Below the pieces are notes generated by a model. It did no database searches. It was not told the origin of the DNA and was given only the letters and a program-made list of their open reading frames with translations. This document shows positions 24,350-37,510 of a DNA stretch of 64,000 nucleotides, in pieces. The DNA comes from Straminergon stramineum (taxonomy: Eukaryota > Streptophyta > Bryopsida > Hypnales > Calliergonaceae). Position 1 is the first letter of the stretch; each line of letters opens with the position of its first letter. The DNA lies in NCBI GenBank assembly GCA_963920665.1, contig OY987263.1, positions 45,543,218 through 45,607,217 on the forward strand, read 5' to 3'. The position numbers and the translations under genes were made by a program.

Positions 24350-24796
24350 AAACCAAGGATAGTCTAAACTTTCAAAAAGATGAAGATGAATTAAGTAAAA
24401 TTAGAGTATTTATGTAGTGATGAGTTCTAAACAAAAATGGTAAACTATGAACCATAGACCATGTTTCATAATTATGATTAAATTCACTATTCTACTAACC
24501 ATTATCCATCAATGAATTTTGAGACAAATACTTCAAAATTTCTTTAGAAAGAAATTCTAGCTTGGTAGTATTAGTGGTTTTCACCAAAAAAATTGTTGTG
24601 ATTTTGAGCTCTCAAAATCCAATTATATTCATTTCTTTAGATAGTACTTTCTAATTTATTGAAGTCAATTCTTGTAGAATGCCGATTAGGATTTAAGTTT
24701 GTAAAATTTTGGCTTTTTTGACGTGTCTTTTATTGTTTTTGACCTATTGTTTCTAAATTGTTTGTCTTAATTTTGTGTTTTAATGGGTTGATTGAG

Positions 24797-25810
24797 TTCC
24801 AATTTGGTGTGTTTTGGGATGGTGAATGAATTTTGAATGAATGATTGTGCTGATTTGGATGGGTGGTTTCCTAATTGGAATGGTTCAGTTGTCCAACCAA
24901 GTTCCAAGTTTATTGATCTGTAATCCAAATTGGGTGATGTTTATGCCAAGTTGGATTGTATGTGGGGTGAGTGTCTAGTCCAATTGGCTATTTTGAGAGT
25001 TAATTCCAATTTGGGATTTTTTTGTAGTTGGACAGTTGCTTGTGCAGTTCCAATTTGGTAGTTAGATGGTAGTTGGGTTGTCTCTTCCAAATTGGTAACT
25101 GCCAAGTTTGGAATTCCTATTTGGTCTGATTTTTATTTCATTTGTCTTTAACCACTGATGAGAGTTCCAGTTGGAGTCCTAGCCAAGTAGTGTTGTGTAT
25201 TTGCGTTTATTTTATGTGCATATTTGTGTTTGTAAGTGAGGGAATGCTCATGTTAATTTGGAGTTTTATGTGTGAGTGTGTGTGTTAATTGATTTAATTG
25301 AGTAATGTGTCTGTATGGTTCAAGATGGAGATGTTTGTGTCTTAGTTGAGAAGGACTAGAAGTTGAGGAGATTATGTGTTCATGTGAAATTAAAATATGT
25401 GGTGGTTGTGTTGTGAAGAAGATGGCGAAGTGATCTAATTGGAGATTTATGAGAACCTAGTTGGAAGTTGTAGTGAGGAGAATTAAGTATTCCAACTAGG
25501 ATAAAGAGAAAAATTAAAATAAAATAATAAATAAAAATAAAAATGTATGTTTGGGTGATGAGAATGAGTGTGGAGAATGTTCCAAGTTGGATTGCTCTGA
25601 AGCAAAGGGTAGAATTGATTGGAGATTTTTGAGAGGACATTGATTGTAACGGTGATTTAATCACCAATTCAGAAATAAAAATAATAGAGTATTTAAGTTG
25701 AATTGGTGTGTTTGATGGAATGTGACTTGTACTAATTTAAGTCAACATCCAAATTGGGTTTGTAGTGTCGTTGTAGTTATGTTTTTGGGTATGGAATTCC
25801 AAGTTGGACT
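24797..25810. repeat. Region rich in a TTCCAANTTGG palindromic motif
   Basis: At least 15 near-copies of CCAANTTGG or TTCCAANTTGG, such as TTCCAATTTGG at 24797, ATCCAAATTGGG near 24923, GTCCAATTGGC near 24977 and TTCCAAGTTGGAC near 25797, are scattered over 1 kb with irregular spacing. The plus strand is T/G-rich. No coding gene; the frames at 25380-25907 are unsupported. Confidence 0.55.
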
Positions 25811-26696
25811 ATTGAATAAGTCAAGATATTTGATTTTAGATATAGAACCTATTAGCATAGAAATATCCTACTTGACCATCTCCCTTGGAACGAACTTATT
25901 ATACTAATAGGATGATTTCCAAATAGGTCATTATCCTTCTTCAACAATTCTTATCAAGAAAAAATGATTTCTAAGATGAAAACACACTTGTACAACTAAA
26001 ATACTAAAGTATTTGCAAAGGAGAATGTTCATAATCTATAAAATACTAAAAATTAATTTAAGAATCTTGAATAATTGAATAAATGATAAAAATAAAAAAT
26101 AAAAAATCTTGTACACGTAAAACATGTTTTGAGTTCATTCATCGTCCAAAATTTGCACTACCTATCGATTTACATGGTGTGAATGATCAAAATGAACTTT
26201 TTTATTTTTCCTTGTTATAAAATATCATACCTTATTAGTAGCTTCAACAAAAAAAATAACAATAATAATTCTTGACTAATTTTGTAAGAAGTTCTCCCCT
26301 TGTCTTGCTTAAATATTTGAAAATTGCAATTGATTGAGGAGGAATCACAATATATTTTTTTGGAGACATGTATTGGCCATTTATGACAATCCTATCTTAA
26401 AATTTCATGTATTCTACGAACAAATAACCTCTAAACCTTGCTAGATGCCCAAACATTGTTCAGTTTTGAATGGTTGCCTAGATAGCATAAATGAAATTGC
26501 ACAAATAAAATTGCTTGATCCAATAGAAGGAATTTCAGACCTCTATACTAAATAGGGGTATTTAGGGGACCAAAAAAATTAAAGGGACTTATTGTGGAAA
26601 ACTATAGATGTTTGAAACATGATGTTCATTTCCTGGACACTTCAATAACTACTCATGTACAATAAAGGCTAATATTTATATTGTATGAAATGTCAA
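25811..26696. other. AT-rich spacer, no gene recognised
   Basis: No supported open frame, repeat boundary or motif seen. Confidence 0.5.
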
Positions 26697-27629
26697 TTAA
26701 CCCCTAAATGTTTTCAACTATGTTTTCACCAAAAACGCTCCAAAACTGTCATTTCTAGAACAAGTACCAAATTTTTGGAAAAAAAAATTTTAGGAAACAT
26801 GTAACCGTAAGATCTTGTACGAAACTTATTTGAGAAGATGTGAAAAAAATTTCAGAATTTTTCACCGTGTAGATTGTAAGATATTAGCGTTTGAATTAGC
26901 AAAAATCCTTTTTCTGGCCCTGTGATAAAACGGGCAGCTGCACTTCACAAGGCCACATTTGTATGAAAAAAATTCCAAAATGGTGGTTACTCTTTGGATT
27001 CATTCTTCAAGGCAAGTTGTCTACATGCTTGAAAAAATTCAAATCATTTGAAATTGTACAACATATAGGAAAAAGAAAGTAAGTACAAAGAAGTTGAGAA
27101 TGATTCAAAATACTAAATTGTGAAGAATTTTGTTATGGAATTGAAAAATTCCAATCCCAATGGTTGTAATGTTTTACTAAAAAATCCACACCCTATGATT
27201 TTATTTTTTTCAAAAAATATTGAAAATTGAGTGAAATAAAGGACTTCAAAGTTTATTTTAGAGTAGAGAATCTGGAACTACCCGCAAACTAAAACGCCTC
27301 ATAGCTTTCATCTCATAAATCAAAATGGAATGATTCAAAGCTTTCCATGTACATATAAATCTAGAAAACCAATTTCAAATTTTTATTTCTTAAAAAAGTA
27401 TTTTTTTAAGAATTTTTTGGGCTGCCCGAAGAGCAATGAAAATTACATATCATGCAATAACTTTTTAACCATGAAGTCAAAAGTTATGAAAATTGTTGGG
27501 CCTTAAAGATACTCCTCGGGCACATGTTGTGTGAAAATTTCAAAGAAAAATAAGAAAAACTCCATTCGTAGTGAGCTGCCCAAAATCGCTATGTTGCCAA
27601 AAAACGCAGTTTGGGCGTTTAGGGGTTAA
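26697..27629. mobile_element. TTAA-bounded element, long family, best copy (925 bp)
   Basis: Perfect TTAA at 26697-26700 and 27626-27629. Tips CCCCTAAATG and, inverted, CCCCTAAACGCCC. No coding frame of note. It serves as the reference for the copies at 8896-10537 (reverse) and 23448-24349 (direct). The structure matches a non-autonomous piggyBac-type element. Confidence 0.85.
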
Positions 27630-27901
27630 TTAGTATGGGCCCCCTTGAAACCCCTATTCTATGTAGAAGACTCCAAGTTTTTAGAGTTCCCAAATAGTGG
27701 GGAACTTTGGGGAATGGCACCACAACAACAATTTTATGTGGCAGTGACATTGCCACATCAGATAATGATATTTAATTAATAATTTAATTTTTAATCATTC
27801 TAAAATAATTTCTAAATCTAGATAGCACTGGCTCATTCCCAGCACAGGAAACAGTTTCTCTATGTCCTCAAATCTTCCCTAATGGTTGTTTTGGACTTCA
27901 A

Positions 27902-28131
27902 TTAACCCTAAAACGTTAACAAGGACATTTTGTGTCCGATGGATGATAAAGAATCCCTCCATGTAGGACAGAACTGCAACTATTCATCTTCAGAATTTTG
28001 TGAGAAAAGTGTAGGTCTTCTACACTAGTATGACTTCCAACGAATATTTTTGGATTTTATAAAGTAGATGATGTCACACGGTTCCAAAAGGGAGTATTTC
28101 CATAGTCACCAGTCCATCCCTTAAGGATTAA
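27902..28131. mobile_element. TTAA-bounded MITE, 222-bp family, copy 1
   Basis: TTAA at 27902-27905 and 28128-28131. Tips CCCTAAAACG and inverted TCCTTAAGGGATGG. The interior, with GTGTCCGATGGATGA and GAATTTTGTGAGAAAAG, closely matches 28844-29072. Confidence 0.85.
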
Positions 28132-28474
28132 ATATTTAGCACTTGAGTGTTGAAGCTGCTGGGTACCCAGTGAAGTTGTTGAGTGAACAAACTTGTTAGT
28201 TTTCTGTTTCTTTTGAAGACAATGTTTTTTTGTTTTTTTGTTCGAATTGCTAAAAAGTAACTAAGCGAACAAGGACAAGAGAAACAAACTTCAGAGGAGT
28301 TAAGTTACTGACAACGAAGTGCCTGGACATACAGTACTAACAGTACTGTACAGTAACTTACTGGTAAATTAAATTTATTTGACATGAGAGACATCCCATC
28401 ATCACAATAAGTACCGTGCACGACTGCTAGGAAGCTTTATGTTACGGACCATGGAATATACTTTCGGCATAAAC

Positions 28475-28766
28475 TAAGGTGGGTACCCTTGAACCGACAC
28501 TTTCTGCTACTGGGCCAAAATTTACTATTAGAATGGTCAAACTTTTGTACTTTCTTGTTGGCAAGTGAAAGGAGGTTCCAATGCATCAAAGAATGCATCA
28601 TTTGAATATTGTATGCAAAAGTTATGAAGGTTCAAAGTTTTTTTGGCTAGATTGAGGTTTCAAAATCCTTTCTTCCATATAATTAGGTATATATTGCTTT
28701 TGGAGATGTGCACTAAGTGATGATGGTAGTTTTAGGTCAATGACATATTTTTGGGTGCCTACCTTG
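28475..28766. mobile_element. Possible MITE family B relative (292 bp)
   Basis: Left TAAGGTGGGTACCC and right, inverted, CAAGGTAGGCACCC. Interior similarity to other family B copies was not evident. Confidence 0.45.
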
Positions 28767-28843
28767 AAGTAGGTTGACTTTAAATCAAGCAAATTTGTTT
28801 GGGAGCAATTTTAGTAGGCAATAAGGTTTGATATTTTTTATCC

Positions 28844-29072
28844 TTAACCCTTAAACATCAAAGCGGACGTTTTGTGTCCGATGGATGACAAAGAATCTCT
28901 CCATGTAGGATAGAACTACACTATTCATCCTCAGAATTTTGTGAGAAAAGGGTAGGTCTTGTACAATAGTATGACCTCCAATGAATATTTCTGATTTTTT
29001 TAAAGTAGATGATGTTACATGGTTTCAAAAGGGAGGATTTCCATGGTCACTAATCCGTCCTTTAAGGGTTAA
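28844..29072. mobile_element. TTAA-bounded MITE, 221-bp family, copy 2
   Basis: Perfect TTAA at 28844-28847 and 29069-29072, with perfect 8-bp tips CCCTTAAA / TTTAAGGG. It is nearly the same as 27902-28131 throughout, so the family was active relatively recently. Confidence 0.88.
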
Positions 29073-32000
29073 GCTCTCTAATGTCCATATCTTTTGAATG
29101 ATGAGTTGAGTGTTTCAAAGCTATGTTTTGTTCAAATAATTTCTCATTCATTCAAAGTAACACTTGAATCTTTAAAAGACAACATTCATTTAGTGAATTT
29201 GGGGTAAATAATGTATTTGTTCAAAGATATATGTAAATTTGAAAAAAATTAAAATTGAATTCAATCATTAAAAGATTAATCAAATATAAACAAATAAAGT
29301 TAGTGCCAAATGTAGTTGAAGTCCAAAAATGAGATTTGGGTATCTTTAGATGAGATCAAAGAGCTAAAAAAGATTATGAGTTCCCTTGAGTTCCTGGATT
29401 GTGAGGAACTCTTGGAATTGTGCTACATCAACAATCTGACGTGGCTGGAATTCAGCCATATTAGATAATATTATTTTTAAAATATTTAAAATCAATCAAT
29501 TAATTAATTTTAAAATTGTGACAACTGTGCCCTCGTTCACTGCAAAGGGAACAACAACCCTAAAACGGCCCTTTGGAGGACCTGAATTTCATCTAATGTA
29601 TATACAAAAGTTGTTCAAGATTAAAAGTGGAATTCATAGATTTTCTACAAATTACAATGCAATAAATTCAATGTCTTACATGTTGGACATTGTGCAAAGA
29701 GCACATTTCTACTGGGTAAATTTATTAGGACATACTTTGGGGTATCGGCTTGAATTACAATCATCCTACCTAATTTTTTGCTGTTGTGTTTGTTCAAATG
29801 AGCACCACTGAAGATTCAACTTAAAAATAAAGTAATGATGTTCAAAATTGATGTAAAAATGTTCCATTCACAATTGTAGACAGAGTTCACATAAAATGTA
29901 TAGTTCACCTTGTTTACTGTTTTTGAATAGATAATGATAAAACTGTTGTTTTTCATATTAACCACACCTCATTCGCACAAGGGGTACACATGTAATTTTC
30001 CCATTGGTTGTAAAGCTTTAACAAAAAATTTAGAAGGGTTACAAGTCTTTTTTCTATTGTTTATAAAACTTTTACATTCAAAAATTTCAAAGAGGTACAT
30101 GTGTAGTTTTTTTGAAAAGAAGTTCAAAATTTCTATTACAAAAAAAATGCACATTTCAATGCTAAAATCTTCACAGCTTTCTAATCTAATATGTGTAGAT
30201 GACCATGCGGGAAACCTAAACCCTAATCTTCTTCTCCTTCATCTAACTTCCTAATTCCTAGAATTATATAGAATTATATATAGATGAAGAGAAAAGCATT
30301 TAGAAATTCATATACAAGTGAATCAACGACAACAATAATGAAGACCACCACAAATGCAAACCCAAGTCTTAGATGCATTTTTGAAGCAACATTTGTTCAA
30401 TTAGCCCAAACTCACAAAGGATTTCGAGGTCTGAAAATCTACTCAAAAAATCTTCATTGGTACTCAAACCCTAAAACATAATGAGCTCCAAAAACAAAAA
30501 CAAAAAGTGAAGCACGACTCAAGGAACAAAATTAACAGCCACAAGAGGAAGAGAAGAAATGTTTATATTTGATCTAATTTCCTAAATTTGGAAATAACCA
30601 TCTGTACCTTATTCATATGGTTTGTTGTATTTTGACTACTCAGAACAAATATTTCAAAGATCAGCCTTAAGAGTATGTAGAGTTCTTATGTCAACAATGT
30701 ACACAATCTAAGCAAACAAACAATAGCACCGAGTATGTGGAATTGGCAACACCTGATAGGAGAACCAGGTGACTTTATCTTTATGATGGAGGCAATAGCA
30801 TAGTACTATGCTGTTGATTACAACAGATCGGAGCTTGATAAGCAAAGCTCTATAGTACTAGAACTACTAATACCTAGACAATATTCGACACTCAATAATT
30901 TCAGCTTGACAATTTACCTCCTATTGTACGCTACCAACCCAAATGTAGAAGCTCTGAATGAGCTCTGAACCCTAATATGCTCTCAATGGCCAAGATTCAA
31001 CATCGACTTGATTGATGGTGTTGAATTTTTTAGAAATCAATGGCGACAAGGAGGGTTTCAAGTATTTTGGGGAGTTGATTGATGGTAGAGGGTTCAGATC
31101 TGAAAAATTCTTTATTTAAACCAATGTGTCAAGATGTGTTTCAAGATTATTCAATTCTAGATTGACAGTGGGGAATTCTTGAAAATCAATTGAGTGCAAG
31201 GGCAAGCAGGAGTGGGGTTGTTCTCATCTTTTTAGTGGATAGTCATATTGTTGTCATGAAAGCTTGAGGATGATTTTTATTATTAATTAAATTACTTTAA
31301 ATTTCTTTGTTGGATTGAATAGGTAATTGAAGGAGTATTCCAACACATCTTAGCACGTGATTTTTGGGCATCAAATGAATGTGTAAATACCTTCTAAATC
31401 ACAAGATGTTGACATGTTGTAAAACTCTCAAAAATAAAAAGACCAATTGTTCTTTTTGTCTTTGACAAATACTTCTCTCCCTTGTTTTTTATACATTCAT
31501 TCATGATTTTCTAAAACTTTGAAATTGCCACATCTAGTGTATTAGGACATGAAACTTAGGTGGCCCTACCATGCATTCATACTACAATGATCCAAAATAT
31601 TACACTTACTACTCTCTCCATCTTAACATAGATTTTTGTAATAGATTTTTTTGTTCAACAAATCAGTCTATGTATGTACACATTTATTTCAAAATTTATA
31701 TGTAGCCCATTTTAAAACTCACATTTAAAAAAAATCATACTTACACCCATGAACAATTTCTCATGCATTTAACTTAATAACACTTATTAATAGATTGATT
31801 TCTTTTACTCCGTACTTAAAATTTTCACTTTGAATGATATTTAAAATGAAATATTAAATGGAAAGGAAGAATATAGAATTCTTTTCCACTCATTTGAATC
31901 AAAAATCAATTATATTAGTTTAATAAACAAACAAATAAAGTCACAAATAAATTCACAAATATCAATTACGTAATTTATTTTCTACATACCTTGCCAAGAG

Positions 32001-32300
32001 ACCTCATTGTCACATTGTGAGAGAGACCTTACACCTCATTGCCACCCTAATCTAAAATTGACCCCTACAGATTCTTGCCTAGAATGTAAACCATATGATC
32101 ATAACTTACAATCCCAAGTTAATTTCGAACACACTTATAAACCAAGACTTTGAAAATTCATAGTTATTCCTACGATGTCCAAAGAAAACACACATGTTAA
32201 TGAACTAGTGTTAAAATGCTGGCATGGTTTCAATCCTTACGGCATGAGATTGTGATCAATCCGAGCATCCCCTCAGCTCCCTTGAGCCGAGTCGGCTTGA
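29073..32300. other. 3.2 kb AT-rich spacer, no gene recognised
   Basis: Frames at 29518-29811, 29934-30254 and 30284-30481 are low-complexity translations of AT-rich DNA without motifs. No terminal repeats were identified. Confidence 0.5.
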
Positions 32301-33642
32301 TCATGGGTACCCACAGATTCCAAACTGGCACGAGGATCCCGATGCGCAACTGTTGAGGCAAGATCCGCAATGGTTAATATCATTAAACATGTCCACGCAA
32401 TCCCCATTGCAACAGATGCTTCCGTAAAAGCAAATGCGTCCACACGACCCGCAATTGAAGATGTCCGTCTTCACGTTTGTGCAGGCGGAATTGCAGCAGT
32501 CCGGCCCCAACAGGAAGCTGATGGGCTCCTGTTGGCAGATTTCTTGCTTCCATCTGCAAAGGTATTGTCCCGAGAGTCGCCTGGCATTTGCAGGGGTTTG
32601 TTTCATCTCTTCGGGAGTTGAAAACCTGCCAACTGCACCATGAATCTCAATCAGCCCCCGGAGCAAGGACACAACAGTTGAACAACTTGGGAAGCCGGGA
32701 TCCGTTGTGAAGCAAGAATGAAGGGCACAACTTCAAGGTCCCCCGATTGCAGGCCTCTCAACCACCGGCTTTCCTTTCAAGGAGCTTACAAGTAGATAGC
32801 AATAACGCACAACGCAAAAGAGACATGTTCAGGGGACAAAAAGAAAGCACTCAAGAATGTTATGTCATTTGCTCAAACATGGAATTATTGTATAGACCAC
32901 CCACTGAATGTGATACGTACTTCTTCAGTTGCTAGCTAGGCCTTCAACATCCAGTATCAATTTGAATGTTTGATGGACATAGGTTTTGAGTACAGGGAGA
33001 ATTTCTATTTCATTAATGTTGGACAGAAGAAGAGAAAATAGAAATCTTGATCCAAGGCTGATGTGAAAGAAGAGTCTATTCGAGATAATTCGATGAACTA
33101 AATCATTTGGACGTAGTGAACAAGTGCGACTCTCGAAGAATGATACCCATAATAGCCGTCTCGATCTGTCCATTACCACATGGTCACGAATTATGAACTC
33201 AGATCTTTTTCTGCTCAGACAGATTTTGAAATTGAGCTCAGAATTGGCAGTTAAATCCACTGGACAAACAGCTAATCTACAGGTCAAACACGACCTACAC
33301 ATCAATGACCTACACACATTTCAAACTAAGAATTCTATTTCTTACGACTATCTGAGCAACCCAGTGGTGATTTAACCCATGGGCGTGGGCGTTCATTGCA
33401 ATGCTAGCCATCTAAGAAACGATTCCATGCACACAATGAGTTTTGAAGAATAGAGTTCCACCCCTCCGGTTGGAAGTCAGAAATAGTCGACCATGGGCAG
33501 GGCTGCGAGAAGAATTCATTTTCAGAGCATTGGAGGTGGTGCTTGCGGAGTTGGACGTGACCACCGTAAGCAATCCCAACAGCAGCAGCAGCAGCAGCTT
33601 CACCAGTAAATCAGCTCTCTCATTAGTTGACCAACCGATCAT
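32301..33642 (-). CDS. STIG1-like secreted cysteine-rich protein
   Basis: Known: Stigma-specific STIG1 family proteins are small secreted plant proteins with a Cys-rich C-terminus. Seen: the last exon (about 32650-32301) ends in a typical STIG1 core of GPDCC, NCGSCG, CCNGDCVD, HCGSC and a final GICGYP before TGA. It has no ATG of its own. About 0.8 kb upstream, an ATG at 33642 opens a frame with a long Leu run (about residues 14-26, encoded by a CTG repeat) and a small-residue stretch that make a convincing signal peptide. Joining exon 1 at a phase-1 donor (such as the GT after SPAH) to the AG just before LGRFSTPEEM or VGRFSTPEE keeps frame; the exact donor is uncertain. Inference: one two-exon gene acting in the cell wall space. 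Angiosperm homologues are often intronless, so the intron deserves checking. Confidence 0.75.
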
Positions 33643-36060
33643 GGTAGAGGAATTTAAGCTTCATCATGTTCGTGAAAGATGGATTCATTACCCAATCGTG
33701 ACTCATGTAATGAAAACCTGTTCAGATCGAGAATAGAAAAAAATCAGTAACAGTATTGTAGCTTAGCTGGTCAGACACCCCTCTTCAATGCACAATTCTG
33801 TCCTCGCCATCCAGAGAACGCAAGTTGTAATTAATTCATACCAAGAGACTTGTAAAGATCGAGGAGGTGCTTGAGTCGATGAATTTTTGTTCCCCAAATG
33901 ATCATACACAATCACAGGGAGGGATTAACCGATGCAATGAAATGTAACCAACTCTCCCAAGTTGCATAACCAACTTCTGCGCCACCGTCGCATCAATTGT
34001 GTCCCTCCCAGTGGAGGTCTGGGCTGTGTAACCGCTGCGGTTACAATGCAGCCAGGGGTTCCAATGGACAGTTCAAGGGGTACTCAGTCAGACAAGGGGA
34101 ACGATTCTTATCCCCGTCGTCAGGAACGTTGCGTTGTCCGCTGTATCGACTCCTCTGCGAAGTGAAATAATCTCAATTCCTGTTCAACGGAAGTTACGAA
34201 GAGACTCAGTGACAAGACATTCTCACAAATTTTTCTGAGCAGAATTAAAACGCTGGCTGTGTTCAGGATTGAGCACCGCATTCATCACCGAGATTCGCCC
34301 ATTTTGATTCGCCAAATTGATTCGTGACCAACTTGGACATTCAAATTGGGGATTTTCTTTTAGAATTTAAAAAAAAGAAGCAGTTTAATTTCTACATATT
34401 ATGCTTGCAATTTGCTAGAAATTTGTATATAAAAATGTGTATATATTGAACCTGAGGAGAGCCTACAACATGTTCCAACCATACTGACTTGGAAATTGGT
34501 TTTACTCAATGAACAATAAATCAGCAATTTCAAAAGCTTTAACCCTGAAACGCTGGGTCTACTACCAAGGAGTTCCAGTTCAATTTCCTTCATTCTGGAT
34601 GCTCCCCATGTAGGGACTAAATGTGAATGATTTTTTTTTATTGGTTTTGTCTTTTGGATAGAGATTATGGCATCGATTCTCGAATCAACTATGGTTTTTG
34701 AATCCAGGTTTCCAAATCCTATCTACAACTGTATTCAAAATGCCATTAGGCCTTGGTTAGAGGGGGATTCCAACTAGTTGATCCCCCCTTCACTATGTGA
34801 TTGGTCAAATGGTGAGGTCTAGTTAATTTTTTTAATTTAAATTTTGTTCCATATCATTGATTCATTGTATATAATTGTAGGTAGAGTAAGGATATTCAAT
34901 GTTTTCATTTTTAATAAATTAACCACAGTGAAATTAAAAAAACTAAAAATTGGAAATTAGTAAAGACTCAATGGTGATGAGATTTCACTAAAAGAATGAA
35001 CTTGAAACCATCTTCAATGTTCAAAAATGTGTGTGCCATGGAGCCCTTTTTTTGGCCTATTGCACAAACCTAGAGGACATAAAATAATGTATTTTTTGAT
35101 GTCCCTTATATGGAACATGCCTAACTAGTGTGGGAATAGACCACCAAAATTTCAGCTCTAGGTCATTAAATTTGGGTACATCCTAGTACTAAAAACAAAA
35201 AATCCCCAAAGTGTGACAAATTAGAGAACTTGACTTTTAAATATAAAATGATTTGAAAAGTGATTTGAAAAATAAGGGATACAATTACAATCAAAACATC
35301 TAGAAACCATTTTGGGGGGTATTGGGTTTGAAAGTCAAAAGTTATAACAATAGATAAAACCAATTTTGCCAAAGGCTACCAAAAACAATCCATCTTTCTT
35401 GTAATCACCCAAATGTATATATTAAAATGAAGAGCTATGTGAAAAAAAATTATGTGTACTTCTACAAATACACATTCAAAGTTCAAAGTGTAATAAAAAT
35501 TTCAATATTATGAACTTTTCAATTTTCAAATTGGAATAGAAACTAATATAGTGTAGATAATCTTCATTTCTTTAGTTGGACTCAAATTTAAAGAATATAA
35601 TTTTTATGAAGAAATTTAAGTTCTAAGCCAAGGAAGAACAAGTTTCCAATATACAATAAAAATAACACTTTTTGTGATCTATTTATGCAACAATTAATCA
35701 TAGATTCATAGAAAAAAGTTATAAACACCTCAATAAGGTAATTTTCAACACCATCCTAAACAAATCCAATTCAAGGAACTCCCCAAACAAAAATTGGATG
35801 AAAATGGTCCTTTCTCCATGCCAAAGACTCTTCCAATGTCATCTAAACTCCACGAAGTGATATTGGTCATCGTTGAAATCATCCTTTTTGGTTTTGTGTG
35901 AATCATTTGTTAAAAAAAAGCCAAGATAATTTATGGGAAGTCCTCCTCTTTTCAAACAAAATTTCAAGGATGAACATCTAGATAAACATTTGAATGTCTG
36001 ACATAGAAGGGGTTCTCTATCATCCACTAGACACTTAGTGTCTACAATGATACTACAAAG
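33643..36060. other. STIG1 upstream region and AT-rich spacer
   Basis: 33740-34340 is GC-richer and may include the promoter of the STIG1-like gene; its frame 33962-34165 has no family features. A solo TTAACCCTGAAACG tip lies at 34539. The rest is AT-rich without supported features. Confidence 0.4.
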
Positions 36061-37279
36061 TTAACCTTTAAAATCCCATTGTTCCCTCGAGATATAAAAT
36101 AGATTTTTAGCATGCTCCTATGGTCTCAATATTTTTCTTAATTTTTTGAAATTTTTTTTGTAGATAGAAAAATACATTATCTTTTTGGAAATAAAATTTT
36201 TAATCCAATTGGTTCCCCTAAGCAAAAGTTATGGTACAATAAGCCCAAATTTTAGTTTGGTAGGCATAGAAAAGCCCCCATTAAGCTTTAAATAAGAAGT
36301 TATTTTTTTTACTTCTTGCAAATTGTATTTTTATCTACATGGGAAGCTTTGATCCATTCCATTTGAATTAGTGTTTTGAAAGTTATGAACAATCTTGTTT
36401 TGGGGGCAATCAAAGCATCTTCTTGAAAAAATAATTTGTAGAATTCATTTTTGAATTAAATTCTCACAATTTTTAAAAAAAAATCACAAGGTTTAGATAT
36501 TGTGATAGCTAGAACTATCTCATTAGGATATTAATATGTTTCAATTCCATCAATTAGAGCTATGAATGGTTTAGTTTTATCTTCAACCTTCAACCTACTT
36601 CTACTAAACAATTTCTTAATGAATGAAATTAATTTTTTTTTTAATTTGTAGATCCTCAAATCCATTCTTAACCATAAAAAAATTCAAAATTCAAATCTAG
36701 CAATGCAAAAACTTTAAGCTAACAAGATTCAAAGTCAAAAGAATGTAGTTGAGGAAGGTTGGAAAAAAACTTGTTTTTCTCACTTTAAATATAAACATCT
36801 TCAAGAATATCTTACAACATGGATTTTTCGGCATTTAAATTCCTAAAAGTACCAAAAATAATTGGGAAGCACCAAGCCTTACAAAAAAAGTTGAAGAAAA
36901 GTTGGATGAAGATGCTAATTTTTGAAATAATTCAGATGAAATTGTCAATTTTAAATGAAAATCATCCAAAGATGTGAATAAAAAGATAGTTCTATCCAAA
37001 ATGTAGTTTAATATGAAAATATTTGACTTGCAATTCGGCTAAATCATTTTCTTGTATGTTGCCACTTCAGCATTTCTCTAAAAACAAAATGAAGGACCTT
37101 GTCTTGCAATCTTTGCGGTCAAGATTTCTAAAATTTCTTCTATACATTCTTATAGTACCGTCGTGTAGTGCAAGATCCTATGAGTAACTAAACAAAAAAG
37201 AATTCTTTTTCTCCTTGCAATAGAAAGGTGGTTTTGAGTGTTTTTTGATGGAAAAAAGTCCTTGAATTTTAGGGGTTAA
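36061..37279. mobile_element. Probable TTAA-bounded element (about 1.2 kb)
   Basis: TTAACCTTTAAAATCC at 36061 pairs with inverted TTAACCCCTAAAATTC ending at 37279 (TTAA 37276-37279). The right 80 bp match the right end of 8896-10537 (CTCCTTGCAATAGAAA and following). The left boundary is less certain. Confidence 0.5.
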
Positions 37280-37301
37280 GCATATTTTTCATAAGATTTA
37301 T

Positions 37302-37510
37302 TTAACACTAGGAAGACACTAGAGACACTAAGTGTTGAATGGATGACAAAAAAAATTCTAGCTAGGACAAAAGTGCAAATGTTTATCTTTGGAATTTCGT
37401 GTAAAAAGGGAAAGGCTTGTACAATAGTTTGACTTCAATGAGTGTTCTTGTTTTTCTTCACACTATAAGGACAAGCCCATGACTACTAATTTCATAATCT
37501 CTAATGAGTG
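37302..37510. mobile_element. Decayed copy of the 222-bp TTAA MITE family
   Basis: TTAA at 37302, then diverged sequence sharing ATGGATGACAAA and TTGTACAATAGTTTGAC with 28844-29072. The right end is worn. It sits 22 bp from the previous TTAA element. Confidence 0.55.
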
